IMG/VR virus record: IMGVR_UViG_3300046028_007200
Span: 1 to 30,141 of that record
Source: a virus
Length of the DNA: 30,141 nt
Strand: one strand, 5' to 3'
Below are positions 15,901 through 23,309 of this stretch, piece by piece. The notes beneath the pieces are model-generated. The model saw nothing but the letters and a program-made list of their open reading frames with translations. It made no database searches and was not told the DNA's origin. Within the stretch, counting starts at the first letter, position 1; every line of letters starts with the position of its first letter. The position numbers were made by a program, and so were the translations under genes.

Positions 15901-16882
15901 TGATATCTGTTTTAAATTCATCATATATTGTTGATAATGATATTAAATCATTTAAATATGTTTTAAATGAACTAGTATCTATATCAATATTATAACCATC
16001 ATTTGTTGTCCATGTATAGTTTTTATCATTATAAATTAATATATCATCATCTTCATTTATAATAGGTACTTTTACTGAAATAGTAAATTTAGGTGTACTA
16101 TCAGTATTGATTAAGTATTTTTCGAAATCATCTAATTTATTATAAAAATAAGCGTATTCAGTCTCATTTGGTTTTATATGATATGATGTTGATAATGTTC
16201 CACCTGATGCAGTTGGAAATGGATTACCTTTAACTGTAAAATATAATGTAGTTTGGTTACTATTAGTTAAACCAGTAAAACTTAATACAGGATATTCAAT
16301 TGCTGTATCTAAATTTAAAACATTATATTTTAAATATTGTTGTGATAATAATTTTATATCATCAGATGTTGTATCACTAATTATATTATTAGTTAAATCT
16401 AATAAAAATTTATTTTCAACTAAAAATAGCGGAATATTAAAACTACTTATATCGTCATAATGATTATAATTATAATTTATTATTGTATTATAATTATTAC
16501 CACTATTGTATTTATTAACAAATAATGAACCACACCAATTTAATATAATATTATCAACTGATGTTCTTATTCTATCATATAATGAACCATAATAAGCATA
16601 ATTATATAAATTCTTTTTATCAAAATTTATATTTAAATTATTATTTGTGTTTAAATGTTTATCAATATTATTAAAATCAACACCTAATGTATCTAATGTT
16701 ATTGGTTTTGAAAAAGAAGTTAATGTTGTTGTGTAGTCATTAATTTTTCTTTTATTAAGATTAGTGGTAATATTAAAATCACCTATATTGAATATTGTAT
16801 TTACATTTGCAAATTCACTATTCGATAATATAGAAACATTAGAATTTGGAACATTTGTTCCTACCACTTTAATTTTAGTCAT
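12917..16882 (-). CDS. Large baseplate/tail protein with P2 gpI-like core and fibre-like C-terminus
   Basis: At 1321 residues, this is the largest gene in the window. Residues about 350-470 resemble the P2 gpI family of baseplate proteins, which links the baseplate to tail fibres. They contain ISRILGREVDEIKKFIDGIA, FIKNLAQTLGW, then EFWRRILLNTNYLFKSKGTRKA with the hallmark KGT..AI....LIGLP. Residues about 1-330 are beta-rich with N/T-rich linkers. The C-terminal half is beta-sandwich-like, with two related segments near residues 1110-1240, each of the form ..LNG......YS....N......DTVT.SY/AYYV, as in fibre shafts. Together this suggests a baseplate-to-fibre connector or distal tail protein. 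A leader of under 40 nt separates it from the divergent winged-helix gene. The gpI resemblance is from motif recall, not an alignment. Confidence 0.65.
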   Translation of the reverse strand: MTKIKVVGTNVPNSNVSILSNSEFANVNTIFNIGDFNITTNLNKRKINDYTTTLTSFSKPITLDTLGVDFNNIDKHLNTNNNLNINFDKKNLYNYAYYGSLYDRIRTSVDNIILNWCGSLFVNKYNSGNNYNTIINYNYNHYDDISSFNIPLFLVENKFLLDLTNNIISDTTSDDIKLLSQQYLKYNVLNLDTAIEYPVLSFTGLTNSNQTTLYFTVKGNPFPTASGGTLSTSYHIKPNETEYAYFYNKLDDFEKYLINTDSTPKFTISVKVPIINEDDDILIYNDKNYTWTTNDGYNIDIDTSSFKTYLNDLISLSTIYDEFKTDIIYRMLIPSSVTNTDTTVYNKSKQISRILGREVDEIKKFIDGIAFVNTISYDKVENTPDLFIKNLAQTLGWKTFNTLETDDLFNSIFSKDIQGVNNSLSANELDIEFWRRILLNTNYLFKSKGTRKAIEAIFALIGLPDCFIEVNEYVYTVEGKINPNDTSLPDLIYPLNEELTTLPYDSEGYPIASNEISDYYFQISGDTDFGQSYLDVYRKLGFKIHKTIDNRKSWVFSTGKTTHYDDFTNTETNYSIDSSKLIINTKEIGIFVDPIKAIECDVYDYNFNYNYPVSSTGRTTPPYPDRLSNIFNVSGLTFNEYIFDIYSKFINVQNRKVVEASNGINYPSLYKLYEDYLLRTYSENGTLSKQYDIKRIFNYIKKFQNQYQNFMFQLIPATTIIAEDGMKVRNTIFTEQKFTYKHGIDDSSEFSSNQPISTETSLNNIKQIGITFNEPIVNKTYIFKSLGVANFTGTNDNTTNTSNLLIKVSQTIKPKDRWTTSLFSFDVPSFTMSGTTKIGSLPLNNSVYYIDTTTTGKTLSFIFTGNTTSLTGNTEYGIFNYKLFNYNNSTTEFNTTSVYDKTVPHSYFSGGTNLYTDIINNTSLTGDTEYLIKSYYTYNKNTTTGETIDFYTNNEPYNVFTLVDYPQNQDKYEFYYDYSKYKNYTGTTYSTESDYSALSFPYKTYDSSEDWYFVVVKSPEKPSLLNLTPNSTTSVLGTYITETFSPDINGNVILSYIPNGDITLTLNGITLVKNVEYSGVTNVIAPLTDRLFYIAIPTITTDTVTVSYVINSLASEMISESEVVNYVIPSGTTQTAGKKILYDTSINKYVFFSDNTNIGDTNRVQISLNGLIQVPTTDYSLSTLVSNKIIINTNLETNDIVTAYYVDNSTTTIYTITTNPFTFEWSIGKQIPIENGIFTLKFADLIDTTFTNVLATGTTPFISGENIFDLTVDFSTPQYSGLTLGNVYNIMVDSTRYFTGITGTIVPVTTSSDYTMVKIPI

Positions 16883-16896
16883 TATAAGGTGCTTTA

Positions 16897-16908
16897 ATTA
16901 TAAATAGT
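16897..16908 (+). promoter_or_regulatory. Putative T4-type late promoter (ATTATAAATAGT)
   Basis: TATAAATA (16899-16906), the T4 late consensus, lies on the plus strand inside a 12-mer that recurs exactly at 20784 and 6242. It is 15 nt before the plus-strand ORF that starts at 16921. Confidence 0.45.
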
Positions 16909-16920
16909 TAAAACCTTAGT

Positions 16921-18090
16921 TTGTTTAAAATAGTTTTTATTAATTGTTTGTTAATATCGATTTATTTTTATATCTTAGCGAGATATTCTAATCCAATAAA
17001 CTTTATTAAACAAAAAACGTACATATCAATTCCAAAGGTTATTTTAAATCATTTAGATTCAAAAGAAGATTTTACTATTGTAGAGTTCTTTTTTAAACTA
17101 AAAGGTTTGACTAATTGTGGTTGTATTCACAATTACAGGAAGAAGTATGTGTTTTTGTCAGGTGAGCTTGGTTTATGTGAATCTTCTGTTAGGAAGAGAA
17201 TTTCTCTTTTGAAAGAAAAAGGATTATTGTGGACAGATAGTAATGGTAGTTTATTTATTGGAGCGAAAAGTAAAATAATTGAATATCTTGGATACAAAAA
17301 TAATTATGATAGACAAACTTCTGACGTAAAATTTAATTCATTAAAAATTAAAAAAGAAGTTATTTATGGTTTAAATACCAAATGTGATTCTGATGGGTGT
17401 ATAATAAATGATGATTTAATAATTAATGGTAAAAAAGTTTATGATATACATAATATTAAATATTGGGATACAAAAATAAATTATGGTAAAAAATCTAATG
17501 ATGCAAAAGAAAAATTTAAGTTAATTCTGTATAGTTATAAGTTCAATAATAATATTGAACAACAGAAAAACGCTTATAAACAAAAACATGTCAAAAAAGT
17601 AATAGGTAGAAAAATCACCGATAATAAAAACCATATATCAACATATGATAAAAAAGTTGTTAAACAAGCTAATAAGCAAGTAGACAATAAATTATCAGAA
17701 CTTTTGTTGAATGATAAACACAGTGTGAAATTAATACTCAATAATATTGACAACAGTAAATTAATTACTGAATTTATTAAAAATAATAGAAATACAAATT
17801 TTACTTTATCTAGAAAAGGTTTAGCTAAACAAGCTGGATTTAAATCACCTAGTACAGGTACTAATATCATTAATAAACTAAAAAAACTTAATCTTATTAA
17901 TAAAGATGAAGTTAATGAATATGTTTTTAATGATAATGGTATTTTATTTGATGATTTATCATTTAATGATAATATAAATAAACTTGGTAGAATTTACTAT
18001 TCTAGTAAAAAGAAATCAACAATACTTAAATATTCAAATAACTTAGAATTTAATAACTTTGAGTTAGAGTTTTCTTTTTTACAATTATAA
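16921..18090 (+). CDS. Winged-helix DNA-binding protein without an ATG start
   Basis: A plus-strand gene set between minus-strand tail genes. It encodes two helix-turn-helix-like units: residues about 79-104 (LSGELGLCESSVRKRISLLK, a typical wHTH recognition helix pair followed by a KGLL wing) and about 285-320 (FTLSRKGLAKQAG then NIINKLKKLNLINK). The middle is lysine/asparagine-rich. It is probably a transcriptional regulator or replication-initiator-like protein. No methionine codon occurs anywhere in the frame. The frame can open at TTG 16921, but the first 25 residues then look like non-coding hydrophobic translation. A start at ATA 16996 (then NFIKQKTYISIPK) gives a more natural N-terminus. 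TTG-N20-TATCTTAG, near the Bacteroidota promoter consensus, lies just before it. The true 5' end is therefore uncertain. Confidence 0.65.
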   Translation: MFKIVFINCLLISIYFYILARYSNPINFIKQKTYISIPKVILNHLDSKEDFTIVEFFFKLKGLTNCGCIHNYRKKYVFLSGELGLCESSVRKRISLLKEKGLLWTDSNGSLFIGAKSKIIEYLGYKNNYDRQTSDVKFNSLKIKKEVIYGLNTKCDSDGCIINDDLIINGKKVYDIHNIKYWDTKINYGKKSNDAKEKFKLILYSYKFNNNIEQQKNAYKQKHVKKVIGRKITDNKNHISTYDKKVVKQANKQVDNKLSELLLNDKHSVKLILNNIDNSKLITEFIKNNRNTNFTLSRKGLAKQAGFKSPSTGTNIINKLKKLNLINKDEVNEYVFNDNGILFDDLSFNDNINKLGRIYYSSKKKSTILKYSNNLEFNNFELEFSFLQL

Positions 18091-18157
18091 ACCATTTATG
18101 GTTAAATAGTAGTTGCAAAAAATTACCAAACAGTAAAAAAAGACTAAAATTAATAGT

Positions 18158-19465
18158 TTATAAATTAATAAGTCTACCGCCAAAAGTTGTAGTTTTACCA
18201 TAAAGATTCATCTCACTCTTATAATTATTAATAATACTACTAACATTTAATGATTTATTATAAATTCTTAAAGTTTGTATACCACCAGTAAAGCTTCCAT
18301 TAAAATTTTTCTCAATTAATAAATCTTTCTGTTCTGGTATTTGTACAAAAGTACTACCAGTATTAAACCTATAAGAATTAGATAATCCTTGTGTTCCACC
18401 ACCAAATGAAATATTATAACCAACACCAACACATTTTTCTTTTGTTGTATTAATATCAGTTGTATAAAATTCTAAATAATCATTTAATAACCAAAATAAT
18501 CTACCATTAATATATATTGATAAATCACCTAATCTTGGGTTAATATTAGGGCATGTTAAATCTAAATCTTCATATGGTTTATATGTAATTACAATATTAG
18601 TCCAACCAGTTGTTGTAACTATCTTATCAGATGTAGTTTCATTTATTGAACCATATTCATCTATTCTTCTTAATGTTATTGTTTTATTTTTATTAAATTT
18701 AAATGCAATACCATTACCATATATAGAATCTTCCAAATCAGAACTATCAGGACCTAATGTATTACCGTAAGATGTAGTTAACCCACTTTCTGTAATACCA
18801 CTTAAACTAGAATTTAAAAGTGATAATGTATATTTATTTTCTGCCCTAGCACCAATATAAAATAATATACCATCAGTATTACCAGTAATTGATGTAAATG
18901 TATTTGATTCAATATTAATCCAACTATCTATTGTAATACCATACCTATATCTTGGCGGTAAAAATTCTGTACCATAACCTTGATATTTAAAAACACCCTG
19001 AAAATAAGAACCACCACTTAAATTGAAATAAGTACCCATTGTTCCACCTGTTACTGGTGTAATATTACCAACACTAAATGTATTTCCACTAATATTATTA
19101 TACTTCACTGAACTAAGTGATAAGAATCTATCACTATTACTTAATGTTAATGTAGCACCACTCATTACGTTAGTTAAACCAACATCAAATGCTGTTAAAC
19201 CGTAATCAGATATAGTTGTCGCTGTTGTAATTACTGTTGAAGGTGATACTAATGAAGTTATAGTAAAACCAGTATTATTATTCCAAGAATCTATATTAGA
19301 AGTATTATACCAAGCTAATAATCCATCAGTTTCAATTTGTGGTCCACAGTAATTCATTAAATTATTATTTTTAAAATCATTTTTTTCATTAAAAGATAAT
19401 GTAAAATCGTAATAACTATCATTAAATAAAATAGCATCTATATTAAAATTATTACGATTAGACAT
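18158..19465 (-). CDS. LamG/concanavalin A-like virion appendage protein
   Basis: A 435-residue beta-rich protein. After a short N-terminal segment and IETDGLLAWYNTSN (the usual start of phage LamG-like domains), residues about 160-430 form a jellyroll-like domain. Its motifs are GITIDSWINIES, TGWTNIVITYKP, LSIYINGRLFW and the terminal GGIQTLRIYNKSLNVSSIINNY. LamG-like domains bind glycans; in phages they occur on tail or capsid decorations. It lies between the acidic 159-aa gene (6 nt) and the winged-helix gene, and has no signal peptide. I cannot tell whether it is tail or capsid attached. Confidence 0.7.
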   Translation of the reverse strand: MSNRNNFNIDAILFNDSYYDFTLSFNEKNDFKNNNLMNYCGPQIETDGLLAWYNTSNIDSWNNNTGFTITSLVSPSTVITTATTISDYGLTAFDVGLTNVMSGATLTLSNSDRFLSLSSVKYNNISGNTFSVGNITPVTGGTMGTYFNLSGGSYFQGVFKYQGYGTEFLPPRYRYGITIDSWINIESNTFTSITGNTDGILFYIGARAENKYTLSLLNSSLSGITESGLTTSYGNTLGPDSSDLEDSIYGNGIAFKFNKNKTITLRRIDEYGSINETTSDKIVTTTGWTNIVITYKPYEDLDLTCPNINPRLGDLSIYINGRLFWLLNDYLEFYTTDINTTKEKCVGVGYNISFGGGTQGLSNSYRFNTGSTFVQIPEQKDLLIEKNFNGSFTGGIQTLRIYNKSLNVSSIINNYKSEMNLYGKTTTFGGRLINL

Positions 19466-19471
19466 ATATAA

Positions 19472-19951
19472 TTAAGATAATTTATTTTTTAGTGTTTTTA
19501 TTATATTACTTTTATATTTATTATCAATAGTAGATAAATCTAAATTTTTTAATAAATAATTAAAAGCAGTTATTTTTTCATTATCATCAAAGTAATCATT
19601 AAAAACCGATATAAAATATTTAGTTTTATCTAAATATTCAATATTTTCTGTTTCATCTTCTGGTAATGGTGCATCTTCATCTATATTTAATAAATCAAAT
19701 GCATTATATTGTTTTTTATCAAGGATATTTTCTTTAATATCTTCACTTTCAAGTATTGGACCAGAAAAATAACCTAACCCCCAGTTAAAAGCCATAGTTT
19801 GTGGTGACGTTTTCATATCAGCAGATTGGTCAGTAGTTTTATTTGACATACTTTTTTTATTATTTGAAGATTGTGGTTCATCACCAGATATTTGATGAAT
19901 AGGTCCATCAAGTGTATCAATAAATTCATCTAATTTATTTTTAATTTCCAT
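19472..19951 (-). CDS. Acidic hypothetical protein of the tail block
   Basis: A 159-residue protein with a polar, probably disordered N-terminal third (QSSNNKKSMSNKTTDQSADM), a conserved-looking aromatic patch (MAFNWGLGYFSGPILES), an acidic stretch (DEDAPLPEDETENIEYLD) and a helical C-terminus. I do not recognise a family. It starts 1 nt after the spanin-like gene and ends 6 nt before the LamG gene, so it belongs to the same transcript. It could be a small virion or assembly protein. Confidence 0.6.
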   Translation of the reverse strand: MEIKNKLDEFIDTLDGPIHQISGDEPQSSNNKKSMSNKTTDQSADMKTSPQTMAFNWGLGYFSGPILESEDIKENILDKKQYNAFDLLNIDEDAPLPEDETENIEYLDKTKYFISVFNDYFDDNEKITAFNYLLKNLDLSTIDNKYKSNIIKTLKNKLS

Positions 19952-19952
19952 A

Positions 19953-20726
19953 TTATAGTAATGTTACAATAGCGATTCCAATTACAATACCAACTCCAAC
20001 TTTTGTTAATGTTGATGTAATTTTAGTTGGAGAAAAAATATTATTTAATTTTTTCTTTAATTTATCTTTAAAAGAAGGACTTACTTCTTCTTTATTTATT
20101 TTATCAGTTATAATTGCATCTTGACTCAACACCTTAGTAGAACCATCTTTTGGTGTAACATCTAATAAAATTTTTCCATCCTTATCAAATTTATAATCAA
20201 TAGCAACATCATTATAAATTTTTATTTTTTTAATATTTAATTCAGCACCCTTTAAAGGTTTTACATTTAAAACAGTTATTTCATAATCTAAACCATTTGT
20301 ACTATCTTTAAATGTAATTGATGTATCAGTTATTTCAATTGGTTTACTATTTTTTATACTATCCTTTAATGTCATTAATTTAAGATTCAAAACAGATATA
20401 ATATTTTTATCTTTCTTAAATCTAGTAGCTAAATCTTTATAATTAGCAGATAATAAATTATTATTTTGTTTTAATAAATCTAAATTTGCTGAAAGAACTG
20501 TTTTTTGTGATGTTATAGTACCATTAACATTATATAAAAGTTTAATAGAATCACCCAAAACTTTATTAAATTCTTGTTGCTTTAATACAAGATTTTTATT
20601 ATCTATGTTATTATTATGTTCACAACCATACATTGAAAGCAATATTAGTATTATCATAATTAATGATAATATTAATTTATTTTTAATTTCTAACGATGTG
20701 AATAAAGAAAATAATTTATTTATCAT
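19953..20726 (-). CDS. Membrane protein with both ends anchored; candidate unimolecular spanin
   Basis: A 257-residue protein with a hydrophobic N-terminal segment (residues 18-34) ending in SMYGC-EH, a lipobox-like site with Cys at 35 (Met at -3 is unusual). A helical, coiled-coil-like region follows (about 45-120), then a beta-rich part (about 130-200) and a C-terminal membrane segment (VGVGIVIGIAIVTLL, about 243-257). A lipoprotein signal plus a C-terminal transmembrane helix is the topology of phage T1 gp11-type unimolecular spanins, which span the periplasm and fuse the two membranes at lysis. No lysin or holin is visible nearby. A tail-associated membrane protein is the main alternative. 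Confidence 0.5.
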   Translation of the reverse strand: MINKLFSLFTSLEIKNKLILSLIMIILILLSMYGCEHNNNIDNKNLVLKQQEFNKVLGDSIKLLYNVNGTITSQKTVLSANLDLLKQNNNLLSANYKDLATRFKKDKNIISVLNLKLMTLKDSIKNSKPIEITDTSITFKDSTNGLDYEITVLNVKPLKGAELNIKKIKIYNDVAIDYKFDKDGKILLDVTPKDGSTKVLSQDAIITDKINKEEVSPSFKDKLKKKLNNIFSPTKITSTLTKVGVGIVIGIAIVTLL

Positions 20727-20783
20727 TTTATTAGGATTTATTAATTTTTTTATGTATGTTTGAAAAACAATACTTAAACTTTT

Positions 20784-20795
20784 ATTATAAATAGT
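20784..20795 (+). promoter_or_regulatory. Putative T4-type late promoter (ATTATAAATAGT)
   Basis: The 12-mer identical to 16897-16908 has TATAAATA at 20786-20793, 20 nt before the ATG of the plus-strand glycosyltransferase. It lies in the divergent gap between that gene and the spanin-like gene. Confidence 0.5.
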
Positions 20796-20813
20796 ATTTT
20801 AAACTTTTTTAAA

Positions 20814-22157
20814 ATGAGTAAAATTAAAATTCTTTTAGCCAATAGAGATTCTGCTGGTGTATTCTATTGGAGAACTTACCTCCCCTCACTAATGTTAAAT
20901 AAAAATCATTCAGATGAATTTGATGTCGTTATTAATCAAGACGTTAATTTTAATGATTTTGAATATTTAAAACAATTTAATATTATACATACACATCAAG
21001 GCTTCAATACATTTGATAGATTACAAGAATTAAAAGATTTCTTTGATGCAAATGGCATTGTAACAATTGTTGATTTAGATGATAATCCATCATTACACCC
21101 AACACATCCAATGTATCATAGTATTAAAGCAGAAAATCTTGATTTAAAAATATTTAATGTTTTATCATATGTTGATGCTGTTAGCACAACTACACCATAT
21201 TTCGCAAATGTATTAAAAAAATACAATAAAGAAGTAATGGATTTTCAAAACTCTGCAACAAAAACAATTACACCACAATTTTCTAATAAAAGAAAAGAAT
21301 CTAATAAAATTAGATTTGGTTACATTGGTGGTTCATCACACCTAAAAGATATTGAACAATTAACTGACATGTTTCAAGTTTTTTCTAGCGATAAAAATAT
21401 TCAAGAAAAAGCAACATTTAGTTTACATGGTTTTGATTTAAGAGGTTCTTCAAGACAATCTATGATTAATCCTGATTTAATGAAAGAAATTAGTGGTAGA
21501 GGATTAGGATTAAGAGATGTAATGGTTCAATTCAATAAAGTTAATGGTGATATTAATAAAATGAGTACTATACCTGATGATTTAAAAGATAAGTATAAAA
21601 ATCATTTTGTTCAATATATTGAAAAACCAATTTCACCACAAGAAAATGTATGGGTTAAATATGAAGAAATTTTTACCGATAATTATAAATTAATTAAAGA
21701 TGAAAATTATTTACAATATTTAAAAAAATATAATGATGAAATATATGATGATTTAGACTCTCAACCATATAAAAGATTTTATACAAAAAATATTAATACA
21801 TACATGAATCATTATGATGAAATTGATGTATCATTAATACCATTAGTTAATAATGAATTTAACTTATGTAAGTCACCACTTAAATTGGTTGAAGCATATC
21901 TTAAAGGTTGTCTACCTATTGTTTATAATGTACCACTATATACACAATATATTACAAATGGTGTAAATGGTTTTGTAGCAAAAGATGAAAGAGATTTTAC
22001 TAAAATTGTTAAAAGAATTATTAATAACCCAACATTAATTACTGAAATGACAGAAAATTTTGTTAATTCTGTAAAAGATGAATTTGACTTAGAAATTGTA
22101 ACTAAAAAAAGAGTTGAATGGTATAAACAACTTTTACAAAAGAAAAATAATAAATAA
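20814..22157 (+). CDS. GT-B-fold (family 4-like) glycosyltransferase
   Basis: A 447-residue glycosyltransferase and the third in the window. The N-terminus KIKILLANRDSAGVFYWRTYLP gives the GT-B strand-loop-helix; IVTIVDLDDNP follows. The second domain begins at RFGYIGGSSHLKDIEQL, the standard family 4 opening. It ends with FNLCKSPLKLVEAYLKGCLPIVYN and ITNGVNGFVA, which hold the nucleotide-sugar-binding glutamate and the NG-FV loop. Between them (about 215-335) is a long insertion rich in charged residues not usual for compact family 4 enzymes. It heads a plus-strand operon and is preceded by a T4-type late promoter-like element. The acceptor is not apparent. Confidence 0.8.
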   Translation: MSKIKILLANRDSAGVFYWRTYLPSLMLNKNHSDEFDVVINQDVNFNDFEYLKQFNIIHTHQGFNTFDRLQELKDFFDANGIVTIVDLDDNPSLHPTHPMYHSIKAENLDLKIFNVLSYVDAVSTTTPYFANVLKKYNKEVMDFQNSATKTITPQFSNKRKESNKIRFGYIGGSSHLKDIEQLTDMFQVFSSDKNIQEKATFSLHGFDLRGSSRQSMINPDLMKEISGRGLGLRDVMVQFNKVNGDINKMSTIPDDLKDKYKNHFVQYIEKPISPQENVWVKYEEIFTDNYKLIKDENYLQYLKKYNDEIYDDLDSQPYKRFYTKNINTYMNHYDEIDVSLIPLVNNEFNLCKSPLKLVEAYLKGCLPIVYNVPLYTQYITNGVNGFVAKDERDFTKIVKRIINNPTLITEMTENFVNSVKDEFDLEIVTKKRVEWYKQLLQKKNNK

Positions 22158-22158
22158 A

Positions 22159-22398
22159 ATGGAATATCTAAAACCAATGGTAACAATTTCATTAGATGAA
22201 TATTTATTACTTAAAGATAATATTAATACTGAAAATGTAACTGATGAAGATTATCTTGAATTATTTAATATCATTAAAGAATATTATAAACAACATGTTG
22301 CATTTGAAAATGGTACAACTTCAATAATACCTGAATCATTTCCTATTTTTATTAAACATATACAAAATAAATTTTATATTAAAAAAAATAATAAATAA
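22159..22398 (+). CDS. Hypothetical 79-aa helical protein
   Basis: The frame is open from 22114, but the ATG at 22159 (MEYLKPMVTISLDEYLLLKD) lies 1 nt after the glycosyltransferase stop and avoids overlap, so it is the preferred start. The product has an EYLLLKDNI motif and a tyrosine-rich helical region, without cysteines. It overlaps the next gene by 1 nt (TAATG). The function is unknown; the ISLDEYLLLKD type of opening is common in small phage proteins. Confidence 0.6.
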   Translation: MEYLKPMVTISLDEYLLLKDNINTENVTDEDYLELFNIIKEYYKQHVAFENGTTSIIPESFPIFIKHIQNKFYIKKNNK

Positions 22399-22802
22399 TG
22401 TTATTATTATCATATATTGAACGAGTTGATATCTACACAGAAAAAAATGAAAATGTGTTTAGATTTTATTTTACTAATGAAGATAAAATTGATGATGTTG
22501 TTGGTGAAGGATGGTCTACAATTTGCTCAAACCAAGTTGTTAGACCATATAAAAAATATATAGAATCAACATACATTATCGAGAATAGAAGATTAGATAT
22601 GGAATTATTAACTGAAAATGATTACTATACTTATAATGATGGTGCAGATGGCATAATTGCACTAGCTTGGGAATATTCTGAAAATGAAACACCAAATAAA
22701 AGATTAGTATTCAATTTCGGTGATACATTAGATGAAGTTGAAAATAAATTATATAATAAAGAAATTTTACTTAAAAAAGAAAAATTGAAATTTGAAGATT
22801 AG
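22398..22802 (+). CDS. Hypothetical 134-aa protein
   Basis: A soluble alpha/beta protein beginning MLLLSYIERVDIYTEKNENV, with an acidic core (YYTYNDGADGIIALAWEYSE) and a lysine-rich end. The FNFGDTLDEVENKLY segment near the C-terminus looks like a strand followed by a helix. No family is recognised. It is coupled to the preceding gene by a one-base stop/start overlap and ends at a bidirectional terminator. Confidence 0.65.
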   Translation: MLLLSYIERVDIYTEKNENVFRFYFTNEDKIDDVVGEGWSTICSNQVVRPYKKYIESTYIIENRRLDMELLTENDYYTYNDGADGIIALAWEYSENETPNKRLVFNFGDTLDEVENKLYNKEILLKKEKLKFED

Positions 22803-22823
22803 GTTGTTTTTGTGTTTATTTTT

Positions 22824-22853
22824 AAAAGGAAGAAATTAATTTTTCTTCCTTTT
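22824..22853. terminator. Bidirectional terminator between convergent genes
   Basis: A 12-bp stem (AAAAGGAAGAAA / TTTCTTCCTTTT) with loop TTAATT is followed by a T-run on the plus strand. The stop codon of the minus-strand gene (22836-22838) lies in the loop. Confidence 0.8.
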
Positions 22854-23255
22854 TGTTTTTACATCACTTTCCGAAATACCATTATCATCAATAATAATAT
22901 CAATACCCTCTTCTTCATTAATATTATTATCTGAAATATTTATTTTAGTAATATCATCACTATTTGTTTCAATACTATTATTAATAATATCTTCATTAAT
23001 ATCTGGTGTGATAGTATTTTCAGATTTAATTGAGAATAATTTAACATCATTACTACTAATATGGTCAATACTAATCATATTATTTATATGCATAATTTTT
23101 GCAGTTGCAGGTATAAAATATAAAATAATTGAATCGTCTGGTTGTATAACATGTTTAATCATACAACCAAAATCATCTTTAAATTCTAATGTAATTGGAA
23201 CAGGTTCTTTAAATCTTTTATTAGTTCTACTAATATTTTTGATAATATAAGGCAT
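22836..23255 (-). CDS. Hypothetical 139-aa protein with acidic disordered tail
   Basis: A single minus-strand gene within the plus-strand block. Residues 1-80 look like a small beta-domain (MPYIIKNISRTNKRFKEPVP, then ITLEFKDDFGCMIKHVIQP, DDSIILYFIPATAKIMHI). The rest is an acidic, I/D/N-rich low-complexity tail with a basic end (KTKRKKN). The head resembles a small virion or decoration-type domain, but I cannot name it. It shares a convergent terminator with the 134-aa gene. Confidence 0.55.
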   Translation of the reverse strand: MPYIIKNISRTNKRFKEPVPITLEFKDDFGCMIKHVIQPDDSIILYFIPATAKIMHINNMISIDHISSNDVKLFSIKSENTITPDINEDIINNSIETNSDDITKINISDNNINEEEGIDIIIDDNGISESDVKTKRKKN

Positions 23256-23309
23256 ATTTTAACTATTTAAAATAAAAAATAATTTAGTTTTTTTTAATTT
23301 TACTAATAT

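Noticed and set aside
17574-17870. 98-aa hydrophobic minus-strand ORF inside the winged-helix gene
   Set aside because: Hydrophobicity comes from the reverse complement of lysine/asparagine codons. There is no separate start region.
18090-18157. Terminator after the winged-helix gene (AACCAT TT ATGGTT)
   Set aside because: The stem is 6 bp with a 2-nt loop and no U-tract, so it is not convincing.
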